64,000 bases of DNA from CAXBBB01 sp963841855 (GTDB lineage: Bacteria; Bacteroidota; Rhodothermia; Rhodothermales; BA12): positions 372,001 to 436,000 of the forward strand of contig CAWJEJ010000004.1 of NCBI GenBank assembly GCA_963841855.1, in the 5' to 3' direction. The notes under the pieces are model-generated. The model searched no databases, was not told the origin of the DNA, and worked only from the letters and a program-made list of their open reading frames with translations. The translations under genes were made by a program, and so were the position numbers. Positions 8,731 to 17,408 of the stretch are shown in pieces (within the stretch, counting starts at the first letter, position 1; each line of letters starts with the position of its first letter).

Positions 8731-9501
8731 ATGCGCGCCTCCGCTACTCTCCTTCGTCCGCTCTGGTGGACACTTCTGGCCTTGGTCGTAGTCACTCCCG
8801 CCGCGGCCCAAGACTTCGGCGACGATGCCTACGCCGCACCTTCGGAATTCTACGGCGTCTTCGACGGCGGCTTCGCGCTCGCCATCCCCGACGGAGACTT
8901 TCGCGACCAAACCAGCAACATCGGCTATGGCGTCAACCTGGGCATCGGTGTCGGATCGCGCAAGCTTCCGTTCGTCGTCGGCGCCGAGGGCGGTTTCTTC
9001 ATCCTCGGATCGCACACCGACAACGTGGCACTGAGCACGACCATCCGCAGCGTGTTCGTCGACGTCGAAACGACGAACACGTTAGCGCAAGGGCACCTCT
9101 TCCTCCGCATGCAGCCCTCCAGCGGTATGCTGCGCCCGTACGTCGAAGGGCTCGTCGGCACTAAGTATCTGTCGACTCAGACGACGGTTCAGAACGAGAG
9201 CTTCAGAGACGACGAGGCTGTGTTCCGCTCGACGAACTTCGACGACTGGGCCTTCAGCTACGGCATCGGTGCCGGTGCCGCGATTCAGCTGTACCGCAAC
9301 CAGGATCCCAAGTCGGATCTGGGAACGGTTAGCCTGCTGATCAGCGCGCGGTGGACGCCCGGCTCCACGGCCGAATACCTCGCCGACGCCGACATCAGCG
9401 ACGTAGATAACGATGGCCGCGTCACCAACCGCGACCTTGCGATCAGCCGCAGTCGCACCGACGTGATCGTTCCCAGCATCGGCGTCTCGATCACGTTCTG
9501 A
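8731..9501 (+). CDS. Outer-membrane beta-barrel-like protein with an EF-hand-like loop
   Basis: Exported protein of 256 residues. The signal peptide ends TPAAAQ, then come alternating amphipathic strands (FYGVFDGGFALAIP, YGVNLGIGVGS, AYSYGIGAGAAIQLY-type segments) and a terminal Phe (VPSIGVSITF), as in Bacteroidota barrel proteins. Just before the last strand lies ADISDVDNDGRVTNRDL, an EF-hand/dockerin-type calcium loop (DxDxDG). I do not recognise a named family. The gene is flanked by a divergent nuclease gene and by a strong terminator downstream. A structural or binding role in the outer membrane is an inference from shape only. Confidence 0.7.
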   Translation: MRASATLLRPLWWTLLALVVVTPAAAQDFGDDAYAAPSEFYGVFDGGFALAIPDGDFRDQTSNIGYGVNLGIGVGSRKLPFVVGAEGGFFILGSHTDNVALSTTIRSVFVDVETTNTLAQGHLFLRMQPSSGMLRPYVEGLVGTKYLSTQTTVQNESFRDDEAVFRSTNFDDWAFSYGIGAGAAIQLYRNQDPKSDLGTVSLLISARWTPGSTAEYLADADISDVDNDGRVTNRDLAISRSRTDVIVPSIGVSITF

Positions 9502-9515
9502 TCGCCTATCCGTAT

Positions 9516-9548
9516 CACGCCCCGGCCGAGTCCATCGGTCGGGGCGTG
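9516..9548. terminator. Bidirectional hairpin terminator
   Basis: A 14-bp stem (CACGCCCCGGCCGA with TCGGTCGGGGCGTG, one G:T pair) around a 5-nt loop lies between the stops of two converging genes. Confidence 0.75.
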
Positions 9549-9555
9549 CGTCGTT

Positions 9556-11076
9556 TCAGGCGGTTGCCGAGTCGGAATCGGACAGCATTTCTCTGGTCTC
9601 CCCGTCCGAGATGGCACCTGGCAGGCGCAGCAGGGCTGTCGTCCCCTCGCCCAGCGTCGACTTCAGGGCGAACTGCGCGCCGATGATCCGCGCCAGTCCA
9701 ACGACGACGGTCAGCCCCAGACCCATTCCTTCGTAGTTGCGCGTCATGCCTTCGCTGCTCTGCACGAACGGCTCGGGCGCATGGGGCAAGAAGTCGGGTC
9801 GGATGCCGATGCCCGTGTCCGTCACGTGGACGATCAGGTCAGAGCCGTCGGCCCGCGCTTCGAGGCGCACCGAACCGTCCGGAGTGAACTTGGACGCGTT
9901 CGAGAGCAGATGCCCGACGATCGTCTGGAGCGCCTGGCCGTCGACGTGGGCTGTCAGCGGCTCCAGTTCGATCTCGAAGTGCAGGTCAGCGCCCTGGATG
10001 CGGTCGGCGTACTCGCGCGCCGTGTCCGAGAGCAGCGCTTCGATGTCGTGGTCGGCGCGCTCCCCGGTGTACTTGCCCCCGTCGATCTGCGTCAGGTCGA
10101 GCACCATGACGAGCGATTCCATCAGCCGCCGCCCACTGTCGCCGATCATCATGAGGAAATCTTCCTGTTCGAGCGTGGCCGATTCGCGTAGATCGTCGCG
10201 CAGGATGTCGGATAGAGCGATGATGCCCGAGAGCGGCGTCCGAAACTCGTGGCTCAGGTTGTCCAGCAGCGTCGATTTGAGGCGGCTCACGGCCTCGGCG
10301 CGCTCCTTGGCGACGACCAGTTCGGTGTTGGCGCGGCGCAGTTCGCGCGTCCTGGCGTCGACCTGGTCTTCGAGAAACGTGCGGTGGCGGGCGAGCGCCT
10401 GATCGCGCGTCTGGATCTCGCTCAGCATCGCGTTGAACTGGATGGCGAGTTGGCCCAGTTCGTTCGATCCGGGCGGCTCGACGCGGACGGCGAAGTCTTT
10501 GCCCTCGGCCACGCGGTGGACAGTCGCCGTGAGATCCCGAATGGGGGCGGTAACACCTCGCCGAAAGCGCAGCGCCGCCACGAGCGACAGCGCCAGAGCG
10601 CACAGCAGGACTATGCCGCTGATCATCAGATAGCGCACGCGCCGCCGCCTCTCCCCTTCCAAACTGTGCGTCACGACCAGACTTCCCACGAGCTCCCCGT
10701 CGTACTCGATCGGGTGGACGAGCGTCAAGGCGTCCTCGCCGTAGGTGATGCCTGGGTCGCCTTTGGGCAGCGTTTCGCCGGTCTGCGGGTACTGGGCCAG
10801 CACGCCGCCATCCGACGTGAAGAGTGTGGCCGCGAGAATGTCGGGCACCTGGGAAAAACCCTCTAGCCCCTGCTGAGCCGCAAACGCGTCGCCGAAATCC
10901 AGTGCGGCTACCGAAGAAGCTCCGACAATGGCGGCTTGGTGGTCGAGGCTGCGCTCCAACTGGGTGCGAAACGTGACGCGGTCCAGCAGGATGAACGCCG
11001 TGCAGGCCGCCAGAAGCCCTAGCGTGCTCACGCCGAGGATGACCAGGATCAGCTTGCGATCGAGCGACGACCTCAC
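9556..11076 (-). CDS. Sensor histidine kinase with CHASE8-like periplasmic domain
   Basis: Membrane histidine kinase of 506 residues. TM1 is at about 9-31. A periplasmic segment with SVAALDFGDAFAAQQGLEGF and ATLFTSDGGVLAQYP resembles the CHASE8 sensor domain. TM2 is at about 149-170, followed by HAMP, a short coiled coil, the H-box NLSHEFRTPL with phospho-acceptor His276, the N-box HLLSNASKFTPDG, DTGIGI and GMGLGLTVV. The GTG start at 11076 overlaps the preceding stop as GTGA, and residues before it do not look like protein. It is last in a three-gene operon with a small exported protein and an outer-membrane protein. No response regulator is adjacent, so its partner is elsewhere. The signal is unknown. 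Confidence 0.9.
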   Translation of the reverse strand: MRSSLDRKLILVILGVSTLGLLAACTAFILLDRVTFRTQLERSLDHQAAIVGASSVAALDFGDAFAAQQGLEGFSQVPDILAATLFTSDGGVLAQYPQTGETLPKGDPGITYGEDALTLVHPIEYDGELVGSLVVTHSLEGERRRRVRYLMISGIVLLCALALSLVAALRFRRGVTAPIRDLTATVHRVAEGKDFAVRVEPPGSNELGQLAIQFNAMLSEIQTRDQALARHRTFLEDQVDARTRELRRANTELVVAKERAEAVSRLKSTLLDNLSHEFRTPLSGIIALSDILRDDLRESATLEQEDFLMMIGDSGRRLMESLVMVLDLTQIDGGKYTGERADHDIEALLSDTAREYADRIQGADLHFEIELEPLTAHVDGQALQTIVGHLLSNASKFTPDGSVRLEARADGSDLIVHVTDTGIGIRPDFLPHAPEPFVQSSEGMTRNYEGMGLGLTVVVGLARIIGAQFALKSTLGEGTTALLRLPGAISDGETREMLSDSDSATA

Positions 11077-11558
11077 GGGCGCACCTGGAAAGGCTCGGTG
11101 TCGATTTCGGAGCCGCCGAGCGCCGCGTGGGCGAGCGCGAACGAGAGGACGCTCCGCCTGTCCAGCGCGCTCGTCGAGCCGCCAGCGCGGGCGGCGCGCA
11201 GAGCTTCGGGGTTGGGCGCCCGGATCAGGCGCAGAAAGTCCGAGCGCAGAAAGCGGCCCCATCCCGAGCGCGGGCGGCTCGCGTCGAGCCACAGGTTGGG
11301 CGTCGCTTGCCAGATGCGGTATGGGTTGCCGTCGCGGTTGCGCGCCAGCCCGCCGAGCACATCGACGCCTTCGCCGCGCTCGGTCGAGAGCACGAACTGC
11401 TGCTCACCCGACGCAATCACCAGGCGCTCGTCCGTCTGCGACACGATCCGAGCGTCCGGTTGGAGGTAGCGCTGCACCTGCCGCCACGGCGACTGAGCCT
11501 GGGCGACGAGTGGCGCCGCCAGGGCAGCGATCAGGACGAGAAACAGAACGCGGCTCAC
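11073..11558 (-). CDS. Exported protein of unknown function in a histidine kinase operon
   Basis: Protein of 161 residues with a clear signal peptide (MSRVLFLVLIAALAAPLVAQAQ). The mature part has conserved-looking segments (GLARNRDGNPYRIWQATPNLWLD and DRRSVLSFALAHAALGG) that I cannot assign to a family. Its place between an outer-membrane protein and a CHASE8 kinase recalls YfiR in the YfiBNR system, but the sequence lacks the YfiR/DUF4154 pattern. The GTG start at 11558 overlaps the upstream stop as GTGA, and its own stop overlaps the kinase start in the same way. The neighbourhood suggests a periplasmic modulator of the kinase (inference). Confidence 0.7.
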   Translation of the reverse strand: MSRVLFLVLIAALAAPLVAQAQSPWRQVQRYLQPDARIVSQTDERLVIASGEQQFVLSTERGEGVDVLGGLARNRDGNPYRIWQATPNLWLDASRPRSGWGRFLRSDFLRLIRAPNPEALRAARAGGSTSALDRRSVLSFALAHAALGGSEIDTEPFQVRP

Positions 11559-12385
11559 AGAATCACCTCGTCTCGGCCGAACGACAGGCGGTACGAGGCC
11601 GCAAAAGTCAGGTCATTGCCCGCGTTGCGGATGCCCCAGTTGCGGCGCACACTCACCGTCATCGGGCCCCACTCGCCCCGGATGGTGCCGCTCACGCCCG
11701 AGTTGCTCAGCGTGGCGAACTGGTTGTCGGCCGCATCCGTGCCGCCAAAGAACTCGGTCAGCGGCTCGTCGACGCCGTTGATCGCGTGGTACCCCGTCGC
11801 GTAGACGCCGACGCCTCGCCACCACGCGCCGACTCCGGCGATGCCCTGCACGCGTCCGTATTTGTTGACGATGCCGCCCACGTAGGCCGACGGATAGACG
11901 GGGTGATCGCCTCCGAGCAGCCAACTCCCGTCCGGCCAGTAGCGCACCAGGTTTACGCGCAGATCGGTGTCCTCGGCGTAGAGCGCCTGACTCTCGCGCG
12001 TGCCGCCGAGGACCCCGACGCGGGCAAACGACTCGACGCGCAGGCGCGGACTGACGATGTGATCGTAGCCCGCCGTCAGCATCAGTCCGTCTTCGGCCTC
12101 GGCCAGACCGAACGGCAGCGTTCCCAGCGTTCTTTGGAACGTGGCGCCGAACGTATAGGGACCGCGTCCCAATGTGACGTCGAAAAACTGGCGCGCGAAT
12201 GCCACGTCCAGGCCTATGTCGGCTAGGTCGACGTTTCCGCTGGGCCCGTCCGGAACCGTGCCGCTCAGCCGCGCCTGGCTGATGTCCATGTAGGCGTAGC
12301 CGATCGTGACGTCGTCGACGATCTGCGCGTGCAGCGAGGGCGCGCCCAGTAGCAAGGCGAGCAGAAAGAGGCGTAGGTGCGGCAT
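11555..12385 (-). CDS. Outer-membrane beta-barrel-like protein, first gene of the kinase operon
   Basis: Exported protein of 276 residues with a signal peptide (MPHLRLFLLALLLGAPSLHA). Alternating beta strands follow: VTIGYAYMDISQARLSG, FDVTLGRGPYTFGATFQ, LMLTAGYDHIVSPRLRVESFARVG, VGGIVNKYGRVQGIAGVGAWWRGVG and LTFAASYRLSFG. This is a pattern of an outer-membrane barrel; no named family was recognised. The start at 12385 is chosen for the signal peptide. A weak promoter box lies 45-52 nt upstream. It is translationally coupled to the exported protein and histidine kinase that follow, so all three probably form one envelope-sensing unit. Confidence 0.75.
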   Translation of the reverse strand: MPHLRLFLLALLLGAPSLHAQIVDDVTIGYAYMDISQARLSGTVPDGPSGNVDLADIGLDVAFARQFFDVTLGRGPYTFGATFQRTLGTLPFGLAEAEDGLMLTAGYDHIVSPRLRVESFARVGVLGGTRESQALYAEDTDLRVNLVRYWPDGSWLLGGDHPVYPSAYVGGIVNKYGRVQGIAGVGAWWRGVGVYATGYHAINGVDEPLTEFFGGTDAADNQFATLSNSGVSGTIRGEWGPMTVSVRRNWGIRNAGNDLTFAASYRLSFGRDEVIL

Positions 12386-12429
12386 CCTAGGGGGGTTGGG
12401 GTACCCGTCGGCTATCGGGAGTGAGGCTC

Positions 12430-12437
12430 TAAACTTA
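12430..12437 (-). promoter_or_regulatory. Possible -7 box of the outer-membrane protein/kinase operon
   Basis: TAAGTTTA on the minus strand matches TAnnTTTG at 5 of the 6 fixed bases. It is in a position compatible with the operon start at 12385. No clear TTG element is seen. Confidence 0.3.
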
Positions 12438-12615
12438 ACCCTAGTTGCCCCTATCCGCAGCGTTGCACACAAAGCCTAGGTAACACGTTCGCTCTGATGC
12501 GGCGAGTGGCACGGGCGGCTCGTCGGACCGGTTATAGAGCAGAGTTGGGCTAGAACGCACTGTCTCGGTCGCACCGCCTGCTCTGAACAAGATCGCCGCA
12601 CCTCTAGTGAGTTCT

Positions 12616-14106
12616 TCACCTGTAGCGGGCGAGCACGTTGGCTTCTTCCGCCTCGTTCTGCGGCACGTCGACAGTAGGCATGTCGCGTGCGTTCATCTCT
12701 TCGATCCAGTCGGCGACGCCGTCGCGCTTCATCAGGGCGCCGCTGGTTTTGCGCGGGGCCGTTCCATAGACAGCCCGGTCGCGCCACGGCTTGGAATCGC
12801 CGAATGCCCAGCGGACACCGCCGTACGTCGCTGGGTCGCGTCCGTCGAGCGATAGGCGGTCGTTGAGGTAGCACGTCGTGGCGAAGGCGTCCCATGGGTC
12901 GGGGCGCCACGCGAGGATCTGGCTGGCCCAGTACATGCGCAGGTTGTTGTGCATCCAGCCCAATGCCAGGAACTGCTTTTGGGCGGCGTTCCACAGGTCG
13001 TCATCGGTCTGGCCGTGGACGAGTTGGCAGAGTGTGTAGTGCTGCGGTCTTGGGTCGTCGGCATGAGCGTCGAGGCTGTCGCGGGCGGCGTCGGGGAGCC
13101 CGGCGTAGCGCGCCCAGTCGGACTGGTGGCGGGCATTGTGATAGTGGTACTCGCGCCACGTCAGCGCCTCGTCGAGGAATTTCCATCGGGCGGCGGAGTG
13201 CAATCCGGTTTCGCGCTCGGCGACGTAGACGGCCCTCGCCAGTTCGATGGGCGACAGAACGCCGAAGTGCATCCACGGCGACAACTTGGCCGTCCCGTCG
13301 ACCGCCGGGTTGTTGCGCGTCCACTTGTAGCGCGGCACGACACTGTCGATAGCCTCGCTCAGGCGCTTCAAACCAGCGGATCGGTGGCCCCGAAAGTCGG
13401 GCGCGGGCGGCACGCTCAGGTCGACGCCGGTCCGGGCGATCAGCGCGTCGAGGTCGTCGTCGGTGGCATCGTCCAGGTCGGTGTGCGACAGGTCGAGCTC
13501 GCCGCTGAAGCGCTCCACGTTGGGCGATTGGGTCAGGTCGGTTTCGACGTGGAGCGTCCGCAGCGGCGTGTGGGCGGCGCGGAACGCTTTGGTCGTGGCG
13601 CGCAGATCGTCCTGCGTATTCATCGGCACCAGACAGCAGGCGTCGACGGCTAGCACGGCGCGGTTGGCGTCGCCCGCAAATGCGTCGGCATACTCACGCG
13701 TCACGAACAGCGGCTGATCGTCGACCACGACGGCGCACGCCCGCTGGGCCACGCCCGCCACGACATCGACTGACGACGCCTCTCCAGCCCGCCTCACGTA
13801 GCGCGCATACCGCAGACCCCGCGCCTCCACTGCCGGCCCCAACTCCTGCGACGCCTCCAGGATGAAGCGGTGCAGCCGGTGCGACGCGTAGGGATAGCGG
13901 TCGTCCAGCGTGTGGAGCACGACGACGGGCTTGCCGATGCGGTTGCCCAGCGCAACTGCGGCGTCGATGGTCGGGTTCTCGTCGGCTCGGAGCGCCTGCA
14001 TCAGCCAGCAGAGCACGAAATCGCCGCTCTCGTCGATGGGATCGTCGGTCAGGCGGCGCGTGCGCAGGCGCAGCAGGTCGAGAGCGGTTGGAGTTGGGTC
14101 GGGCAT
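12616..14106 (-). CDS. Deoxyribodipyrimidine photolyase, class II type
   Basis: Light-dependent DNA repair flavoenzyme of 496 residues that splits cyclobutane pyrimidine dimers. The N-terminal antenna-like domain (about 25-200) contains SGDFVLCWLMQALRADENP. The FAD-binding helical domain has the class II hallmarks LDEALTWREYHYHNARH, DDLWNAAQKQFLALGWMHNN, LRMYWASQILAW, YLNDRLSLDGRDP and GVRWAFGDSKPW. The length fits class II enzymes. The start MPDPTPTALDLLRLR at 14106 is chosen because sequence upstream in frame is Arg-rich noise. The gene is apparently single. It fits with two catalases in this window as part of light and oxidative stress defence. Confidence 0.92.
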   Translation of the reverse strand: MPDPTPTALDLLRLRTRRLTDDPIDESGDFVLCWLMQALRADENPTIDAAVALGNRIGKPVVVLHTLDDRYPYASHRLHRFILEASQELGPAVEARGLRYARYVRRAGEASSVDVVAGVAQRACAVVVDDQPLFVTREYADAFAGDANRAVLAVDACCLVPMNTQDDLRATTKAFRAAHTPLRTLHVETDLTQSPNVERFSGELDLSHTDLDDATDDDLDALIARTGVDLSVPPAPDFRGHRSAGLKRLSEAIDSVVPRYKWTRNNPAVDGTAKLSPWMHFGVLSPIELARAVYVAERETGLHSAARWKFLDEALTWREYHYHNARHQSDWARYAGLPDAARDSLDAHADDPRPQHYTLCQLVHGQTDDDLWNAAQKQFLALGWMHNNLRMYWASQILAWRPDPWDAFATTCYLNDRLSLDGRDPATYGGVRWAFGDSKPWRDRAVYGTAPRKTSGALMKRDGVADWIEEMNARDMPTVDVPQNEAEEANVLARYR

Positions 14107-14340
14107 GGCAGCGGGGGCGAAGAAGGGTGTGTGGCGGTCTTGGCGCGCACGTCGGCTGAACTGGGATCGGGTGGGCGAAGACTCTTGACCGAAACGCCGG
14201 AGCAGAAAGTTGGCCTCTTTCGGAAAGAGGTCAACTCTGCCACGAACCACCGCTGCGCTTTGCTGGCCGTGCTCAGCGCGTGACGATTTGGGCGAGGCGC
14301 ACAAACGCCAGGAGCGGCGGCAAGCGGTCTGGGTGAGCAG

Positions 14341-15477
14341 TCACGTCTGCGCGGCACATCGCAGATCGACCCACGAGCTGTACGAGGGCGCGTCGGTGCG
14401 ATACTGCGCCATCCAGCGACGATCGACCACGTGTTTGAGCGCCAGTGCCCAGCGCCCGCGCAGCGCGACCGGACCGATGGCGGCGATCGCCCATGGCTCG
14501 CCGGTCGACAGGATGAGCGGGGCGACGGGGTAGGGACGAAACGACTCCAGGTCGGCCGCGCCCGGCTCCTGCCCCGCGCGCACCGCGTTCAGCGAGCGGC
14601 GCACGTTTTCAGCCAGCAGCGGCCCCTGTTTGACGGCGTGGACTCCGATGCGCGCCAGTGACTCGTGCCCCTCGACCGCTGCTGCGTCACCCGCGACGAA
14701 GATGCGCGCGTCGCCCTTGGCGAGTAAACTGGGGCGCACGCGGACAAATCCCTCTTCTGTCGTTTCCAGTTCGCTCTCCGCAAGCCACGCCTGCCCGACC
14801 GAGCCAGTCGCCCAGAGGACGGCGTCGGCCGCCCGCTCTTCGCCGCTGGCGAGTCGCACGATCCCCGCTCCTACGTGGTCCACGCGGGCGCCCAAGCAGA
14901 CGTCGGCGCCACGGCGGACCAGCAAGTCGCGCGCCCACCATCCGGCCCGTTTGGGCAGGCTTCCCAGCAGTCGGTCGCCAGGCTCGATGATCGTCACGTG
15001 GACGCCTGGGCGGCGGGCCGTCAGGTTCATCGCCGTCTCGACGCCCGCCGCCCCGCCGCCGACGACGACGAGACGCTCACCATCCCACTCGCCGAGCGCG
15101 TCGATGCGGTGCAGCGGTTTGGTGTGAACGACCGATGCCGACGGATCGCCCGGATTGACCGCGCCCACGTCGATCACGAGCAGATCGTAGGAGAGCGAGT
15201 CGCCGCCCGCAGTCGCTACGGCCCGGCGCGCAAGATCGAGCCCGGACGCTCGGTCCTGAACGAAGCGGACACCCTCGCGGGTGCAGATCGCCGCCAAGTC
15301 GATCGTCACGTCGCCGCGCGTGTAGACGCCGCCGGTCCACTCGGGCACCATCCCGCTGTACCACAGATTGGGACAGTCCGAGAGCAGTGTCACGTCGGCA
15401 TCCAGCCGCGACGCCGCATCAAGTAGGGGAAGCGTCGCGTGACCTCCGCCGACGACGAGCAAGCGGGGGCGGCTCAC
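14341..15477 (-). CDS. FAD/NAD(P)-dependent oxidoreductase, NDH-2-like
   Basis: Pyridine nucleotide-disulfide oxidoreductase family protein of 378 residues. The FAD-binding motif LLVVGGGHATLPLL is at the N-terminus. WYSGMVPEWTGGVYTRGD follows, as in the NADH dehydrogenase-like protein often linked to selenide/water dikinase. The NAD(P)-binding motif VVVGGGAAGVETAMNL and the second FAD contact IFVAGDAAAVEGHESLARIGVHAVKQG are present. No redox-active CxxC is visible, which fits a type II NADH dehydrogenase or related oxidase rather than a disulfide reductase. The GTG at 15477 overlaps the mechanosensitive channel stop as GTGA, so the two are co-translated. The electron acceptor is not predictable. 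Confidence 0.85.
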   Translation of the reverse strand: MSRPRLLVVGGGHATLPLLDAASRLDADVTLLSDCPNLWYSGMVPEWTGGVYTRGDVTIDLAAICTREGVRFVQDRASGLDLARRAVATAGGDSLSYDLLVIDVGAVNPGDPSASVVHTKPLHRIDALGEWDGERLVVVGGGAAGVETAMNLTARRPGVHVTIIEPGDRLLGSLPKRAGWWARDLLVRRGADVCLGARVDHVGAGIVRLASGEERAADAVLWATGSVGQAWLAESELETTEEGFVRVRPSLLAKGDARIFVAGDAAAVEGHESLARIGVHAVKQGPLLAENVRRSLNAVRAGQEPGAADLESFRPYPVAPLILSTGEPWAIAAIGPVALRGRWALALKHVVDRRWMAQYRTDAPSYSSWVDLRCAAQT

Positions 15478-17261
15478 GATTCGTCCTCTTTCTGCCGCTC
15501 CGACGCGCGCTTATAATCCGAATCAGTGCGATCGGCGTCCGATCCGTTTTGGTCAGTCATCACCAGTCGGCGGCGCGGGAGGTGTTTGCCGCCCTCGAGG
15601 TCGCGAACGAAGCCGACCAGTTTTTCGCGCAGCTCGCAGTGCAGCGTCCACGCGTCGGACGGGTTGCTCGCCGAGCACAGCGCACGTAGGCGCAGCGTTT
15701 CGTCCTGGCTGTCGTAGACGATCAGGTTGGGCTCCTCCTCGCCGTCCCACAACTCGCTCGCCTCCAAGAACTCGGTAAACTTCTGCCGGACGGCGTCCAC
15801 GTCGATGGTGTAGTCGGCGTGGAAGTAGATGGGCTTGATGAGGTGGGCGTCGCGCTTGGTCCAGTTCTCGAATGGGTGCGTGATGAAGTAGCGCAGCGGC
15901 ACGACGAGTCGGCGCTTGTCCCAGCTCTTGATCAGGATGTACGTGTAGGTGATGTCCTCGACGTAGCCCCACGTGCCGTCATACGAGACGCTGTCGCCGA
16001 TGCGGACGGGTTTGGCGAGCGCGATCTGGATGGACGCGAGGAAGTTGCCCAGGATCGGTTGAGCTGCGATGCCCAGCAGGATCGTCGCCACGCCCGCGCT
16101 CGCCATCAGCGAGAAGCCGAAGCGCTGGAGCGAGCCGAACTGCGACAGGATCACGCCCACCGCGAAGAGCACGACGACGAACAGCACCACGCGCCGCCCG
16201 ACCGACAGGTACGTCAGTTGCCGCTGCTTGCCACCCCCCTCGTTGGTCGACAGGTCGGCGATGTCTTCGATCTCGTCGCGTTCTAGAATGCACGTGATGA
16301 CGGCGTTGATCGTGCGCATGACGAACCACACGAACGTCAACACGGCCACAATTAGCAGCGTGACAGTGACGGCGCGAGGCATCGCCAGCGCAGTCGAGGC
16401 GACGAACCAAAAGACCGACGCCGCTACCCAGACGGCGAACGGCTTGGCGACTTTTCCCGACATTTGACTCAGCCACAGCGAGTCCGATTTATCGAGCGTG
16501 CGCCGCGTAACGACGCTGACGCCCCACGCGAGCAGGACGAGCAGCACCAGCGACGCGACGAGCGCTACCCACGCCCACAACGCCGCACCCCAGACCTGAA
16601 CCCTCGCCCATCCCGGCATGACGCGGTCGACGGGTCCGGGTCCGAAGCGCTCGTACAGGGCCGGAACGTTCTCGACCGTTTGGGGCGAAAACACCCAGAC
16701 CGGCGTCGACTCGCCGACACGGACGCGCTGCACCCGGATCGACACGTCGCGCCCGTCGAGACTGAGCGAGCCGATGCGAATGCTGCGCCGCGGCTCGCCG
16801 ACCATCGAGTTGGACTGCCCCATCGGACGGTCGTCCATTCCGTCGGGACGGTCGGGCAACGCCTCCCAATCAAAGCCCACCTGCCGGTCCATCACGTAGT
16901 ACAACTGGGCGGCCAGCGCTGGGCCGTCCGCTGCACGGCGATCTTGGGGCAGGTGGTTGAGGTTGAGCGCCCGCGCCGCCGCTGCGAACTCCTCGGCGCG
17001 CGCCGTGCGGGCAAAATGCTCGATTGCGCCTTGAGGCGAGAGCAGACTCGCCGGATCGTTCATAGGAGGCATTCCGCTGTTGAGTTCGCTGAGCACGTAG
17101 TATGCCGGGTCATACGCGCCCAGCGCCTGGGCCGGAGCCATGAGGTCGGCCGCTGCCTGCCGAACCGAGATGCTGTCCGGTGGGGTGACGATGCTGTCTC
17201 GAGCGGTGGGCGTCTGGGCAAGGGCGGACGAGGCGAAGAGCAGCAGGAGCAGTCGGGTCAT
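15474..17261 (-). CDS. MscS-family mechanosensitive ion channel with long N-terminal periplasmic region
   Basis: Predicted channel of 595 residues. The signal peptide covers residues 1-16, and a periplasmic domain to about 220 with no family I recognise follows. Membrane helices lie near 223-251, 273-293, 297-320 and 354-374. The pore helix FSLMASAGVATILLGIAAQPILGNFLASIQIA is at about 383-415. The MscS beta domain begins VRIGDSVSYDGTWGYVEDITYTY, and the C-terminal alpha/beta domain holds the HPFENWTKRDA segment. Such channels release solutes on osmotic downshock. The start at 17261 is set by the signal peptide. It is the first gene of an operon with the NDH-2-like oxidoreductase (4-nt overlap). 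Confidence 0.9.
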   Translation of the reverse strand: MTRLLLLLFASSALAQTPTARDSIVTPPDSISVRQAAADLMAPAQALGAYDPAYYVLSELNSGMPPMNDPASLLSPQGAIEHFARTARAEEFAAAARALNLNHLPQDRRAADGPALAAQLYYVMDRQVGFDWEALPDRPDGMDDRPMGQSNSMVGEPRRSIRIGSLSLDGRDVSIRVQRVRVGESTPVWVFSPQTVENVPALYERFGPGPVDRVMPGWARVQVWGAALWAWVALVASLVLLVLLAWGVSVVTRRTLDKSDSLWLSQMSGKVAKPFAVWVAASVFWFVASTALAMPRAVTVTLLIVAVLTFVWFVMRTINAVITCILERDEIEDIADLSTNEGGGKQRQLTYLSVGRRVVLFVVVLFAVGVILSQFGSLQRFGFSLMASAGVATILLGIAAQPILGNFLASIQIALAKPVRIGDSVSYDGTWGYVEDITYTYILIKSWDKRRLVVPLRYFITHPFENWTKRDAHLIKPIYFHADYTIDVDAVRQKFTEFLEASELWDGEEEPNLIVYDSQDETLRLRALCSASNPSDAWTLHCELREKLVGFVRDLEGGKHLPRRRLVMTDQNGSDADRTDSDYKRASERQKEDES

Positions 17262-17354
17262 GTCGATCCCTACTGGTGCGCTCGGCGCTCGGCGCCCTGC
17301 GTGCGGCAAAGAGCGGTAACGGATCACTAGGTGCGATCTCGGCCCTAGGCACGC

Positions 17355-17385
17355 GAGGCGCGCCCGGCCACACCGAACGCGCCTC
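17355..17385 (-). terminator. Possible terminator of the manganese catalase gene
   Basis: An 8-bp stem (GAGGCGCG at 17355-17362 with CGCGCCTC at 17378-17385) lies 24 nt after the catalase stop. There is no T-run. Confidence 0.4.
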
Positions 17386-17408
17386 ACGCGACCGAGCAGA
17401 CTCAGCGT

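Noticed and set aside
11073..11558. YfiR assignment for the exported protein before the histidine kinase
   Set aside because: Position and size fit, but none of the YfiR/DUF4154 pattern is present, so it is left as unknown.
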